This document shows positions 8,409-16,728 of a stretch of DNA of 40,575 bases, piece by piece. Position 1 is the stretch's first letter. The number at the start of each line of letters is the position of its first letter. The DNA is from Bacteroides graminisolvens DSM 19988 = JCM 15093 (GTDB lineage Bacteria > Bacteroidota > Bacteroidia > Bacteroidales > Bacteroidaceae). The stretch spans positions 1-40,575 of the forward strand of contig NZ_ATZI01000022.1 in assembly GCF_000428125.1 (NCBI RefSeq), given 5' to 3'. A program made the translations under genes and the position numbers. Under the pieces are notes generated by a model. It saw only the letters and a list, made by a program, of their open reading frames with translations. It did not search any database and was not told the DNA's origin.

Positions 8409-9464
8409 ATGAGGCTTATTGAATTGGTGAACTGTGTTCGCAGAAAAACGCTGTGTTTATTGACCGGTAGTATAAAATCGGGTATTTCTTGTATGGATAG
8501 CGTTGACAGAAAATGTATAAAAAAGGTGTTAATCGTTAGGCCCAATCACCGTTTGGGCAATCAGTTGCTGATTTCTCCTTTGATACAAGAAGTTCATCGC
8601 ATGTTTCCTGATAGTAAAATTGATCTTTTTGTAAAAGGGCCTCTTTGCCGGGTGTTGTTTCATAACGACGAAGCGGTAGACGATATTATGACTCTCCCAA
8701 GGAAGCACTTCAATGACTTTTTCTGTTATATTGCCGGATGGTATAAAGTTCGCTCGAAGAAATATGATTTGGTCATAAACGTAGTAAGTACTTCCTCATC
8801 GGGCAGAATAGCGACTAAAGTAGCACGCTCAACTTATAAAATCTTTGGTGACGAAGCTGATGTTAATGTACTCATCAACCTTCCTTATAAAAAACACATT
8901 GCAGTTAAACCCATCTATAATTTACGCACCTATTTTTCCGCTCTGGGCTATGATGAAATGACCAAAGAGTTGCCTTTGCTGAAAATACAGCTAAGTGATG
9001 CCGAACTGTTAGCCGGAAAAGAAGTTTTAAGAAGGTATATTGCTGATGATAAGAAAGAAACCATTGCACTCTTTACCTTTGCCACCGGTGCCAAATGTTA
9101 TCAGCAAGAATGGTGGCAACAGTTTCTTCAAGAATTAAAGCACCGTTTTGATAACTATAACATCATTGAAATACTTCCTGCCGAGAATGTTTCACAAATA
9201 GGATTTTCCATTCCTGCGTATTATAGTAAAGACTTACGGGAGATAGCCTCTGTACTTGCTAACGTCCGCCTGTTTATTGGCGCCGATAGTGGCATGATGC
9301 ATTTGGCAGTTGCTGCAGGTGTAACTACTGTCGGCTTGTTTTCTATTACGAAGATGGATGTATATGCTCCGTATGGCAACCTTAATAAAGGCATTGATAC
9401 AACACGAGTAACGATGGACCAACTGATGGACGAAATAAATGCTAGTCTACCGCAGTTAAACTAA
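8409..9464 (+). CDS. Glycosyltransferase family 9 (heptosyltransferase-like)
   Basis: This 351-aa protein carries GT9 signatures: VLIVRPNHRLGNQLLISPLIQEV near residues 40-62 (the N-terminal GD/GN-type loop), an ADP-sugar binding C-terminal half, and GADSGMMHLAVAAGVTTVGLF near 290-312, equivalent to the conserved GPTDSG.xHxAAA motif of heptosyltransferases. Family members transfer ADP-heptose or related sugars to the lipid A-core of LPS at the inner-membrane cytoplasmic face. About 35 residues precede the conserved core, so translation could alternatively begin at the internal Met near residue 29 (MDSVDRKC). It is a lone gene, not in an LPS cluster in this window. Confidence 0.85.
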   Translation: MRLIELVNCVRRKTLCLLTGSIKSGISCMDSVDRKCIKKVLIVRPNHRLGNQLLISPLIQEVHRMFPDSKIDLFVKGPLCRVLFHNDEAVDDIMTLPRKHFNDFFCYIAGWYKVRSKKYDLVINVVSTSSSGRIATKVARSTYKIFGDEADVNVLINLPYKKHIAVKPIYNLRTYFSALGYDEMTKELPLLKIQLSDAELLAGKEVLRRYIADDKKETIALFTFATGAKCYQQEWWQQFLQELKHRFDNYNIIEILPAENVSQIGFSIPAYYSKDLREIASVLANVRLFIGADSGMMHLAVAAGVTTVGLFSITKMDVYAPYGNLNKGIDTTRVTMDQLMDEINASLPQLN

Positions 9465-9500
9465 TACGGCACTTTGCCTTATTCCATACGTTCTATAAAG

Positions 9501-9634
9501 AAATTGCTGGTTGCAAAACCTTCTGTACACCCGGATGTACAAGCCTTGTACACCCCCATGTAGAACACTTATACACCCGGGTGTACAGAAGTCGTACACC
9601 CGGGTGTATAAAAGATTTGTTCACCAGCAAATTT
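9501..9634. repeat. Array of four 16-bp palindromes at exact 23-bp period, bracketed by an inverted repeat
   Basis: Units start at 9526, 9549, 9572 and 9595. The consensus is TACACCCGGGTGTACA, a perfect palindrome in the third copy and nearly so in the first and fourth; the second is TACACCCCCATGTAGA. Spacers are seven bases and unrelated (AGCCTTG, ACACTTA, GAAGTCG). AAATTGCTGGT at 9501-9511 is matched in reverse by ACCAGCAAATTT at 9623-9634 with one extra base, so an outer inverted repeat encloses the array. It sits between two convergent genes. It could act as a structured terminator, REP-like element or protein-binding array; the function is unknown. Confidence 0.9.
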
Positions 9635-10282
9635 TTATTTAATCACTTGCACTTTAGCTTTGTCACGTGGCTTGGCGTCCGGCCATTCGTTAGGATAACC
9701 TACGGATATAGTATAAAGAGGAGCAAAATTCTCGGGCAGATTAAGCTGAGCAATCACTTCTTTGGCTTCCGGTGTGCGCATGTATGCAATAACACTTCCT
9801 ACCACACAAGTGCCTATGCCCATTGATTCGGCAGCGAGCAGAATATTCTGTCCCAATAAACCGCAGTCAACCTCACTATAATGGTTGGTTGTATCATTGG
9901 CAACTACAATAATAGTAGGTGCTCCGTGAAACACACTAAATCCTTCTTGCTGAGCCTTCGAGGCACTACCCTTCATCTCTTTTCCTTTAGCGAAGTTGAT
10001 AAAACCATCGTTGATTGCTTTTATTAAATCGGGCTTTTGTATTACCCGCACTTCCCACGATTGCTTATTTAAAGCACTTGGTGCGTTGATGGCACATTCT
10101 GTTAACGTGTCAAGTTGTTCGGCCGTAATCTGTTCTGCTTTGTATGAACGTATACTCCGACGACTCATAATACTTTCTACCGTTTGGTTTGTTGCTTCCA
10201 TATTCGTTTCTCCCGATGGAGGTGTTTGGCAAGACACCATTAATAAAGCCGTTAAAACAATAAAATAAACTTTCTTCATCAT
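9635..10282 (-). CDS. Nitroreductase-family lipoprotein
   Basis: The 215-aa protein begins with a lipoprotein signal peptide (MMKKVYFIVLTALLMVSC, Cys18 in a lipobox). The nitroreductase fold follows: SRRSIRSYKAEQITAEQL, the FMN-phosphate-binding RRS-R motif, then APSALNKQSWEVRVI and, in the C-terminal half, GLLGQNILLAAESMGIGTCVVGS. Family members are FMN-dependent NAD(P)H oxidoreductases acting on nitroaromatics, quinones or other acceptors. Having a lipid anchor places this one in the envelope, which is less usual for a pyridine-nucleotide-using enzyme. It has a well-formed promoter at 10307-10335. The adjacent OYE-type enzyme and second exported nitroreductase form a local redox group, though on separate transcripts. 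Confidence 0.88.
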   Translation of the reverse strand: MMKKVYFIVLTALLMVSCQTPPSGETNMEATNQTVESIMSRRSIRSYKAEQITAEQLDTLTECAINAPSALNKQSWEVRVIQKPDLIKAINDGFINFAKGKEMKGSASKAQQEGFSVFHGAPTIIVVANDTTNHYSEVDCGLLGQNILLAAESMGIGTCVVGSVIAYMRTPEAKEVIAQLNLPENFAPLYTISVGYPNEWPDAKPRDKAKVQVIK

Positions 10283-10306
10283 ATTACGTATATTTAGTCA
10301 TTTATC

Positions 10307-10335
10307 AAAAGTACAATTAATTTGGAAAGATGCAA
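10307..10335 (-). promoter_or_regulatory. Bacteroides-type promoter for the nitroreductase lipoprotein
   Basis: On the minus strand TTG (10335-10333), an 18-nt spacer and TACTTTTG (10314-10307) fit the -33/-7 pattern. The box ends 25 bp before the start at 10282. Confidence 0.65.
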
Positions 10336-10450
10336 TTAGGTATAACTTCTTTTAGTATTCCTGTTTGGCTTTTAACGAACAAACAAGACCCTTCAATCGT
10401 TCTGTTCTCACATTCTATAAATAGTATAGTATAAGAAAGGAATCACAGTT

Positions 10451-11578
10451 ATGAATGAAGATTTTAGCAAGTTGTTATCTCCTTTTCAGTTTCCTGTATC
10501 AGGAATTCAGGTCGATAACAGAATAGTGATGGCACCGATGACCACTTTTTCGGGCAACGAAGACGGAACCGTATCCGATGATGAACTGTCTTACTACAAA
10601 GAGCGTAACCGAGGAGCCGGTTTACTTATCTCCGCATGCGCTTACGTAACTCCGCAGGGAAAAGCTTTTCCCGGACAATTCAGTGCTTATTCAGACGATA
10701 TGTTGCCTAGCTTGAAGCGATTGGCTGCTGCATTGAAAGAAAACGGAGGAAAGGCCGTGTTGCAGATTCACCACGGCGGAAGAATGTGTCCTCCCGAACT
10801 GGTTCCCGGCAGCGAGCCATTGAGTGCCAGCGCTGTTGCACCTGTGCGTGAAGGAGCCGTAACACCTCGTGAAATGACCGAATTGGAAATAGAAGAAACC
10901 ATAGCCGCTTATGGAGAAGCCGCCCGAAGAGCCGTGGAAGCCGGTTTCGATGGTGTTGAAATTCATGGTGCCAATACATATTTAATACAGCAATTCTTCT
11001 CTCCGCATTCAAACAGACGAACCGATAAATGGGGAGGAAGTCTTGAAAAGAGAATGACTTTCCCGTTGGCAGTGGTCGATGCCGTAAAGGCAGCCGTGAA
11101 AAAGGCGTCCGACAGACCCTTCATCATTGGTTATCGTATCTCTCCCGAAGAGCTTGAAAACCCGGGAATTACCATGAATGATACGTTGGCTTTGGCGGAA
11201 GTTCTCTCTGAGAAAGAACTGGATTACCTGCACGTTTCAACCATGAACTTCTTTGGTGCTTCGTTGCGAGATGCCGCAGATGCCACACCCAGAGCACAAC
11301 TTATTTATGATAAGGTGGGACACAAACTACCTGTGATTGGTGTTGGAGGAGTGAGCACGCCACAGCAGGCCGATATGGTTCTCGGCACCGGTGTACAATT
11401 AGTCGCGTTGGGTCGTGAATTACTTATTGAGCCTCGTTGGCTGGAGAAGTTGAAAAATGGTCAACTTGATTCGATAGAAACGGCACTGGATGTGCACAAC
11501 CAGTCGGGTTTACATATCCCTACCCCCATGTGGAACAGTTTGTTAACACGAACGGGTTGGCTTCCTCTTAAGGAATAA
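10451..11578 (+). CDS. NADH:flavin oxidoreductase, Old Yellow Enzyme family
   Basis: The 375-aa protein is a single-domain OYE-type TIM barrel. MAPMTTF near residue 28 lines the FMN site, LQIHHGGRM near 110 and the segment VEIHGANTYLIQQFFSPHSNRR (about 173-194) carries the conserved HG-A-xYL-QFxSP signature, and VIGVGGVST plus VALGRELLIEPRW near the C-terminus bind the FMN phosphate. Such enzymes reduce activated C=C bonds or nitro compounds with NAD(P)H in the cytoplasm. The length is typical and the C-terminal iron-sulfur part of 2,4-dienoyl-CoA reductases is absent. Its last 11 bp overlap the 3' end of the convergent nitroreductase gene. Confidence 0.9.
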   Translation: MNEDFSKLLSPFQFPVSGIQVDNRIVMAPMTTFSGNEDGTVSDDELSYYKERNRGAGLLISACAYVTPQGKAFPGQFSAYSDDMLPSLKRLAAALKENGGKAVLQIHHGGRMCPPELVPGSEPLSASAVAPVREGAVTPREMTELEIEETIAAYGEAARRAVEAGFDGVEIHGANTYLIQQFFSPHSNRRTDKWGGSLEKRMTFPLAVVDAVKAAVKKASDRPFIIGYRISPEELENPGITMNDTLALAEVLSEKELDYLHVSTMNFFGASLRDAADATPRAQLIYDKVGHKLPVIGVGGVSTPQQADMVLGTGVQLVALGRELLIEPRWLEKLKNGQLDSIETALDVHNQSGLHIPTPMWNSLLTRTGWLPLKE

Positions 11579-12608
11579 GTACATCTTCTACCCCTTTTCT
11601 GGGGGAGTAAGGCATGGGAGAGGCGTAACCCAAACGAACAATTAACATAGGATGTTCATTGGTTTGGAGAAGCTTCTCCCTTATTGTTTCCATTAGTTCA
11701 GGCACTTCGCACGGCTGGTTCATGTAAGCATTGCATATTCCCAATCGGGTAGTTTCCAATAAAAAGCGTTCCAATGTCCGTCCTAGCGATATCCACTCTT
11801 CAACCGTATTCTCTTTAACGGTGAAAAGTACGAGGTGAGAGGATGACTCAATCTTCTTTAAATCCGATTTGTTTTGGGTTTTGGGCTTAAGGAAACTGTT
11901 TACTATGGGGCGTGCAATTAACGACGGAACACCGGGAACACCCATGGCAGCATTGGTCAGTCCGTTATTTGTCTTTTCGGCATGTTTGCTGTTAAACCGT
12001 ATCCAATCCAATAATTCTTTTTTAAAAGCACCGTCGCTCATCTGAACATCGTTTCCCAAGCAGATGTAATTGGTTAGCCGCTTGTAATCGTCTTCTCCTT
12101 TTATATACATATAAAAACGAACTCCACTTTCCACCGGCATGTTTTTGATGATGGAAACCGTATCGCGGCTTATCTTCCGACAAGTGTAAACGCTTCGGTT
12201 TGTTTGTCTCTTGCTGATCGATGCGAACAGCGGGTGGCTTTGTGGCGATGCACTTTGTAGGGCAATATGAATGCTATACGTCTTTTCGTCTTTCTTTTCC
12301 ACAGATAGTTGCGGAAGGTATCCTTTCTCTTGTGCAGCAATGCATAAGTTTTCGGCCGCGCATCCCAAGCTGATGTACAATTCCCGGTTCATCGGGTCAA
12401 TAATTGGCAGTGACTGACCGAAATCGGGCAATATCTCAATCTCGTTGGGTTGTATTCTGAATAACCAGGGTTGCGTATTATGGCCTGAGGGAGCTTTTAT
12501 CGCATAAGAAATCAATTCTTTGAAGACCGTGTTTTGTGCCTGGGCGTCGGTCGTAACAGGAATTATTGTTGCCATACACATTGTTATTAGAAAGTTTTTC
12601 AGATTCAT
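11568..12608 (-). CDS. Exported Acg-type nitroreductase-family protein
   Basis: The 346-aa protein has a signal peptide (residues 1-25, ending DAQAQN). The following domain contains ELISYAIKAPSGHNTQPWLFRI, ISLGCAAENLCIAAQEKGYLPQL and near the C-terminus ISLGRTLERFLLETTRLGICNAYMNQPCE. These are features of the large nitroreductase-like (Acg/Rv3131-type) FMN-binding proteins. Some members of this branch bind FMN without obvious NADH-dependent activity, so an enzymatic role should not be assumed. Export fits the lipoprotein nitroreductase at 9635. The 11-bp overlap of its stop region with the OYE gene makes the two transcripts complementary at their 3' ends. Confidence 0.82.
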   Translation of the reverse strand: MNLKNFLITMCMATIIPVTTDAQAQNTVFKELISYAIKAPSGHNTQPWLFRIQPNEIEILPDFGQSLPIIDPMNRELYISLGCAAENLCIAAQEKGYLPQLSVEKKDEKTYSIHIALQSASPQSHPLFASISKRQTNRSVYTCRKISRDTVSIIKNMPVESGVRFYMYIKGEDDYKRLTNYICLGNDVQMSDGAFKKELLDWIRFNSKHAEKTNNGLTNAAMGVPGVPSLIARPIVNSFLKPKTQNKSDLKKIESSSHLVLFTVKENTVEEWISLGRTLERFLLETTRLGICNAYMNQPCEVPELMETIREKLLQTNEHPMLIVRLGYASPMPYSPRKGVEDVLIP

Positions 12609-12629
12609 TTAATTCATCAGTTAGTAATT

Positions 12630-12637
12630 CAAAGGTA
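12630..12637 (-). promoter_or_regulatory. Candidate -7 box for the Acg-type nitroreductase gene
   Basis: CAAAGGTA on the plus strand (TACCTTTG on minus) lies 22 bp upstream of the start at 12608. The -33 element is not clear. Confidence 0.45.
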
Positions 12638-12859
12638 GACATAAATAAATGATCTGTCTGCGCTAGTCTGTTATAATATCTATTGAAATCTTAACTTTTA
12701 GTTAAAGAGTAATGGGTGATTAAACTCATTGGGTTGTTTGTTTGTCAAACACTCAAAGTATTTAATTAAGGGGCCTGCTGGTTATGTTGCCGAAATGTAA
12801 CCGTATAGTTTTCAATAGGTGGATGCAGGCTACGTAAACCCTAGACTAATAAGTGAAAT

Positions 12860-15340
12860 ATGAGACGATTAACAGTTCTTTTTTTGTTGGTATTATCAGT
12901 TTTAACCGTTTATGCTGAGACAGAAAAGGGGGCGCAAATTACAGGAAAAGTCATTGACGCCTCCACGAAACAAGGAATGGAGTTTGCAAACATCAGTTTG
13001 CGTAAAACGGGAAGTAAAGAGTTTATCAAAGGAACCGTATCCGATCAGTTGGGTGCTTTCAGACTAGATGGTGTATCAAACGGCAATTATGTGGTTGCCG
13101 TATCCGTAGTTGGATATGCTACATTTGAGAAAGAACTGACGATTGGTACGGGACAAAAAACGATAAATCTGCGTAACATCTTACTCAAAGAAGATACGCA
13201 GCTTCTGAATGAAGTGCAGGTGGTGGGACAACGGTCTCAGATGAAATTTGAGATTGACCGCAAAGTCTTTAACGTGGATCAAAGTTTAGCTACTGCCGGA
13301 GGTTCAGCCAGTGATGTACTTGGTAACATACCTTCGGTTCAGGTTGATCCCGAGGGAGAGGTCTCTCTTCGTGGTAATTCAAGTGTTACCGTTTGGATTA
13401 ACGGTAAAGAGTCGGGGTTATCTGCTGATAACCGTGCTCAAATATTGGAGCAGCTACCGGCCGAATCGATTGAACGTGTGGAAGTAATTACCAATCCGTC
13501 GGCCAAATATAATCCCGAAGGCACAGCCGGTATCATTAACATTGTGTTGAAGAAAAACCGCAAAGCCGGTTATTACGGAAGTTTGCAGGCGGGTGTTGAT
13601 ACTCGTGGTGGCTATAATGCTGCGGGTAACGTAAACTTCAGCAGTGGAAAGTTTGAGTCTTTCGTTAACGTGGGCACGCGCGTACGTAAGTCGGAAGGAG
13701 AGGGTTATACCAATCGTCAGAATCTGGATGATAATGGGAATCCGGTTTCTTATCTGAACCAGTTGCGTAACGATGAGGATACGCGTAAACCGGTCATTTT
13801 CAGAGCGGGGACAACTTATCATGCTACCGATAAGGACCACTTTAGTTTCAATGGATTTGGATTGTTAGGCAGGGGAGATGAAACCGACTGGCTGAATTAT
13901 ACCAGCAACATTCCAGGTTCTTTTACTAACAGCTTGCGTACTTCCGCCGAGAAGAGAAAGATGAATATCGGTAATTTTGAAATTGGGTACAAAAGAGATT
14001 TCAGCGAGAAGAGCAATCTCGACTTGTCGGCTTCATATAACTTGGTCAACATAACTCCTGAAAGTTCGTTCTTACAAGTATCAAACTATGCGGGCGGTAC
14101 TTCAACTACTTCTTACCAATTTCAGGAGAATGTAATGAAACCCAGAAAATGGGAGTTTCAGGCCGACTATGTGACAGAATTTGGCGAACAGAACAAGATT
14201 GAAGCCGGTTATAAAGGTGAGTTCCTCACATCGAAAAGCAAGGTGTCAACTTATTCGGGAACATCGGAGGGCAATGCCGCTTTCAACGAGGGACTTTATA
14301 ATAACTTTACCTATGATCAGAATGTGAATGCTTTGTATGCAACCTACTCGAAACGCATCAATCGATTCGGCATTCAGTTAGGTTTGCGTGGAGAGCACAC
14401 GCGTACCAATACCAATTCATTAGGTTACAATCAGTCCGAGACAGATCATCCGGCTTATAAAGATGACTATTTCTCGTTCTATCCAAGTGCGTTTCTGTCT
14501 TATCAGTTGCCTTCGAATAACGAACTGCAACTGAATTACACCCGACGTGTATCTCGTCCTTGGGGTGGACAGTTAAACCCGTTTGTAAACCTCACTGACT
14601 CAACGAACATTTCTTACGGTAATCCTTTGTTGCTTCCGCAATACTCCAATTCATTGGAATTGAATTACATTAAGAACTGGGAAAATCATACGCTTTCGGC
14701 ATCGTTGTATTACCGTAACACGGACAACGTAATTCAACGAATCAGTTATCGCGACGGTGATATTATGAAGAGTACGTTTGAGAATATAGCCAAGACTCAG
14801 TCGGCCGGAACGGAACTTATTTTAAAGAATAACCTGTTTCGTATGATTGACTTGACCAGCACGTTGAACTTTTATTATAACAAACTCGATGGCTTTAGTT
14901 ACTTACCTGCAGGGGCAACTACCCCCGTAGTTGGTGAGGCCGATGAAGATTTCTCGTGGAGTGCCAGGATTATAGCCAATGTCATGTTGCCTTGGGGTGT
15001 CTCTTTGCAAGCTACCGGCGATTATAACTCGCGTGAGTTAGTAGCACAAGGATATCGTAAAGCCAACCATGCAATTGATTTAGGCCTTAGAAAATCATTC
15101 CTCGATCGGAAACTGAGCCTGACTATCAATACCCGCGATTTACTGAATTCACGCAAAAGAGAAACAATTACTTCGGGTTCCGGATTCAGTCAGGAATCAG
15201 TATTTGCCCGTTCCGGTCGTACCGTAGGCTTTACGCTGACTTATAATTTCGGTAACATGAAAGGTAGCAGCAAACGTCCCGACCGACAGGAACAGCAGAA
15301 CAACGGTGATGGTGGTATGATGGAGGAAGGATTCCAATAG
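12860..15340 (+). CDS. TonB-dependent receptor-like outer membrane beta-barrel protein
   Basis: This 826-aa protein has a signal peptide (about 1-20, VYA-E). A carboxypeptidase-regulatory-like N-terminal domain follows (QITGKVIDASTKQGMEFANISL, about 26-115), then a plug domain (SDVLGNIPSVQVDPEGEVSLRG and INGKESGL, about 145-235) and a long beta-barrel of the OMP_b-brl_3 type with alternating aromatic strands. It ends in a Gln/Asn-rich, Met-containing tail after the last strand rather than a terminal Phe. No SusD, lipoprotein or transport partner is adjacent, so it is an orphan receptor with unknown ligand. A short direct repeat CCTAGACTAAT stands 9 bp before the start and 3 bp after the stop. 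Confidence 0.88.
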   Translation: MRRLTVLFLLVLSVLTVYAETEKGAQITGKVIDASTKQGMEFANISLRKTGSKEFIKGTVSDQLGAFRLDGVSNGNYVVAVSVVGYATFEKELTIGTGQKTINLRNILLKEDTQLLNEVQVVGQRSQMKFEIDRKVFNVDQSLATAGGSASDVLGNIPSVQVDPEGEVSLRGNSSVTVWINGKESGLSADNRAQILEQLPAESIERVEVITNPSAKYNPEGTAGIINIVLKKNRKAGYYGSLQAGVDTRGGYNAAGNVNFSSGKFESFVNVGTRVRKSEGEGYTNRQNLDDNGNPVSYLNQLRNDEDTRKPVIFRAGTTYHATDKDHFSFNGFGLLGRGDETDWLNYTSNIPGSFTNSLRTSAEKRKMNIGNFEIGYKRDFSEKSNLDLSASYNLVNITPESSFLQVSNYAGGTSTTSYQFQENVMKPRKWEFQADYVTEFGEQNKIEAGYKGEFLTSKSKVSTYSGTSEGNAAFNEGLYNNFTYDQNVNALYATYSKRINRFGIQLGLRGEHTRTNTNSLGYNQSETDHPAYKDDYFSFYPSAFLSYQLPSNNELQLNYTRRVSRPWGGQLNPFVNLTDSTNISYGNPLLLPQYSNSLELNYIKNWENHTLSASLYYRNTDNVIQRISYRDGDIMKSTFENIAKTQSAGTELILKNNLFRMIDLTSTLNFYYNKLDGFSYLPAGATTPVVGEADEDFSWSARIIANVMLPWGVSLQATGDYNSRELVAQGYRKANHAIDLGLRKSFLDRKLSLTINTRDLLNSRKRETITSGSGFSQESVFARSGRTVGFTLTYNFGNMKGSSKRPDRQEQQNNGDGGMMEEGFQ

Positions 15341-15398
15341 CAACCTAGACTAATGTGTCTTTCATATATAGATATGTTTTTACTGTGATTATGAGTAT

Positions 15399-15430
15399 CC
15401 CTGCAAGCTTAACCTCTTGCAGGGATTTTT
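15399..15430 (+). terminator. Terminator between the TonB receptor and the MGMT gene
   Basis: CCCTGCAAG pairs perfectly with CTTGCAGGG (9 bp, eight-base loop) followed by ATTTTT. It ends the plus-strand receptor transcript and may also serve the convergent minus-strand operon. Confidence 0.85.
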
Positions 15431-15432
15431 GG

Positions 15433-15894
15433 TTATTGTTCTATCTCAAGCAATTTTTCCTTAACGTCTAGTCCTCCTGCATAACCTACTAAACGTCCGT
15501 TAGCACCAATTACGCGATGACATGGAATGATAATAGCAATGGGATTACGGTTATTGGCCATACCTACGGCACGAGATGCTTTGGGGTTGCCGGCAGCCGT
15601 TGCTACTTGTTTGTAACTCCATGTTTTACCATAAGGAATGGTACGGAGTACTTGCCAAACTCTTAATTGAAAATCAGTTCCTTGAGGATGCAACGGAACC
15701 GTAAACTCTCGCCTTCTTCCTTCAAAATACTCTTGTAATTCGTTTACAGCCTGTTTAATGAAAGGTGTTTCTTCGCAAACAGCATGAACAGGATTTCTTT
15801 TACCAAATGATACATCTGTAATGCCTTGTTCATCGGCAGAAATGGTTAAGTAACCAATTATCGTTTCATAAAAGTAATAGTTTATCATACGCAC
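15433..15894 (-). CDS. ogt: Methylated-DNA--[protein]-cysteine S-methyltransferase
   Basis: The 153-aa protein has the complete MGMT C-terminal DNA-binding/active-site domain: GTDFQLRVWQVLRTIPYGKTWSY, AVGMANNRNPIAIIIPCHRVI with acceptor Cys125, then GANGRLVGYAGGLDVKEKLL. Enzymes of this family transfer the alkyl group from O6-alkylguanine or O4-alkylthymine to their own cysteine, in a suicidal DNA repair reaction in the cytoplasm. Length and absence of an AraC-like domain match Ogt rather than Ada. It is the last gene of a tight minus-strand run (7 bp after the phosphatase gene), so it is probably cotranscribed with it. Translation may start at either of two Met codons, two residues apart. 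Confidence 0.93.
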   Translation of the reverse strand: MRMINYYFYETIIGYLTISADEQGITDVSFGKRNPVHAVCEETPFIKQAVNELQEYFEGRRREFTVPLHPQGTDFQLRVWQVLRTIPYGKTWSYKQVATAAGNPKASRAVGMANNRNPIAIIIPCHRVIGANGRLVGYAGGLDVKEKLLEIEQ

Positions 15895-15901
15895 AATCTT
15901 T

Positions 15902-16720
15902 TTAAGGATTGAATGAATGGATAATGTGCAATAATTCTTCGTGCAAGATACCGTTACTAGCTAACACTTCACGTCCCGAATAAAAGCTGTCTGTACCCGA
16001 GAAATCAGTAATTCTACCCCCGGCGTTTTTTAAAATGATAGAGCCCGCAGCTATATCCCACGGACCTAAGAACGCTTCCAGACGCGCTTCAAACCGTCCG
16101 GCAGCAACGTAACAAATCTCAGCAGCGGCCGATCCCTGAATACGTAGTCCACCCACATTTCCGTATAATGTGTGAATGAGGTAATCTGCCATCTTTTTAT
16201 AAGCATTGAAGTTATAAGGTAATCCCAATTCGATGAAAGCATCATTCAGTTTATTAATTGCGGATACATGAATTTTCTCCTCATCAAGATAGGCGGGAAT
16301 GCCTTTGTGCGACCAAAAGCATTCATTGCGACATACTTCATAGACTACACCGAGTAACACTTCCTCCCTATTCCGCAACGCAATGCTGATGCAAAACGGA
16401 GCATTGTCATGAATAAAATTAGTGGTGCCATCGAGCGGATCAATAACCCAGCAATACTCTTGCGTAGTCAGTTCACCCGAACCTTCTTCGGCTATGAAGC
16501 CTGCTTCGGGAATCAGTGCCGACAATTGCTCAACCAATCGGCGTTCCGATTCCTTATCGACGTACGAAACGTAGTCGTGACTGTTTTTTTCTTCTACCTT
16601 TTCTCTTTTGAAGTTCTTTCTCTCAGCTCTTAAAAAATCACCTCCTTCTTTGGCGATGCTTCGTACTGCTCTTGTCAGTTCAGCCAATTCTCTGTTATCG
16701 GCGGGATTATATTTCATCAT
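15902..16720 (-). CDS. Inositol monophosphatase-family phosphatase (SuhB-like)
   Basis: The 272-aa protein shows the metal-binding signatures of the Li+-sensitive phosphatase superfamily: EEGSGE (about 80-85), then DPLDGTTNFIH (about 93-103), and the C-terminal GPWDIAAGSIILKNAGG (about 220-236). Family members hydrolyse phosphomonoesters such as myo-inositol 1-phosphate with Mg2+, and the E. coli member SuhB also works in rRNA antitermination. It starts 8 bp after the CNNM/CBS gene and ends 7 bp before the MGMT gene, indicating an operon. The pairing has no obvious pathway logic. CysQ-type specificity cannot be ruled out. Confidence 0.87.
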   Translation of the reverse strand: MMKYNPADNRELAELTRAVRSIAKEGGDFLRAERKNFKREKVEEKNSHDYVSYVDKESERRLVEQLSALIPEAGFIAEEGSGELTTQEYCWVIDPLDGTTNFIHDNAPFCISIALRNREEVLLGVVYEVCRNECFWSHKGIPAYLDEEKIHVSAINKLNDAFIELGLPYNFNAYKKMADYLIHTLYGNVGGLRIQGSAAAEICYVAAGRFEARLEAFLGPWDIAAGSIILKNAGGRITDFSGTDSFYSGREVLASNGILHEELLHIIHSFNP

Positions 16721-16728
16721 TAGTTCTT

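Noticed and set aside
9526..9610. Palindrome array as a miniature CRISPR array
   Set aside because: Units are 16 bp with 7-bp spacers, far below CRISPR dimensions, and bear no relation to the predicted anti-repeat near cas9.
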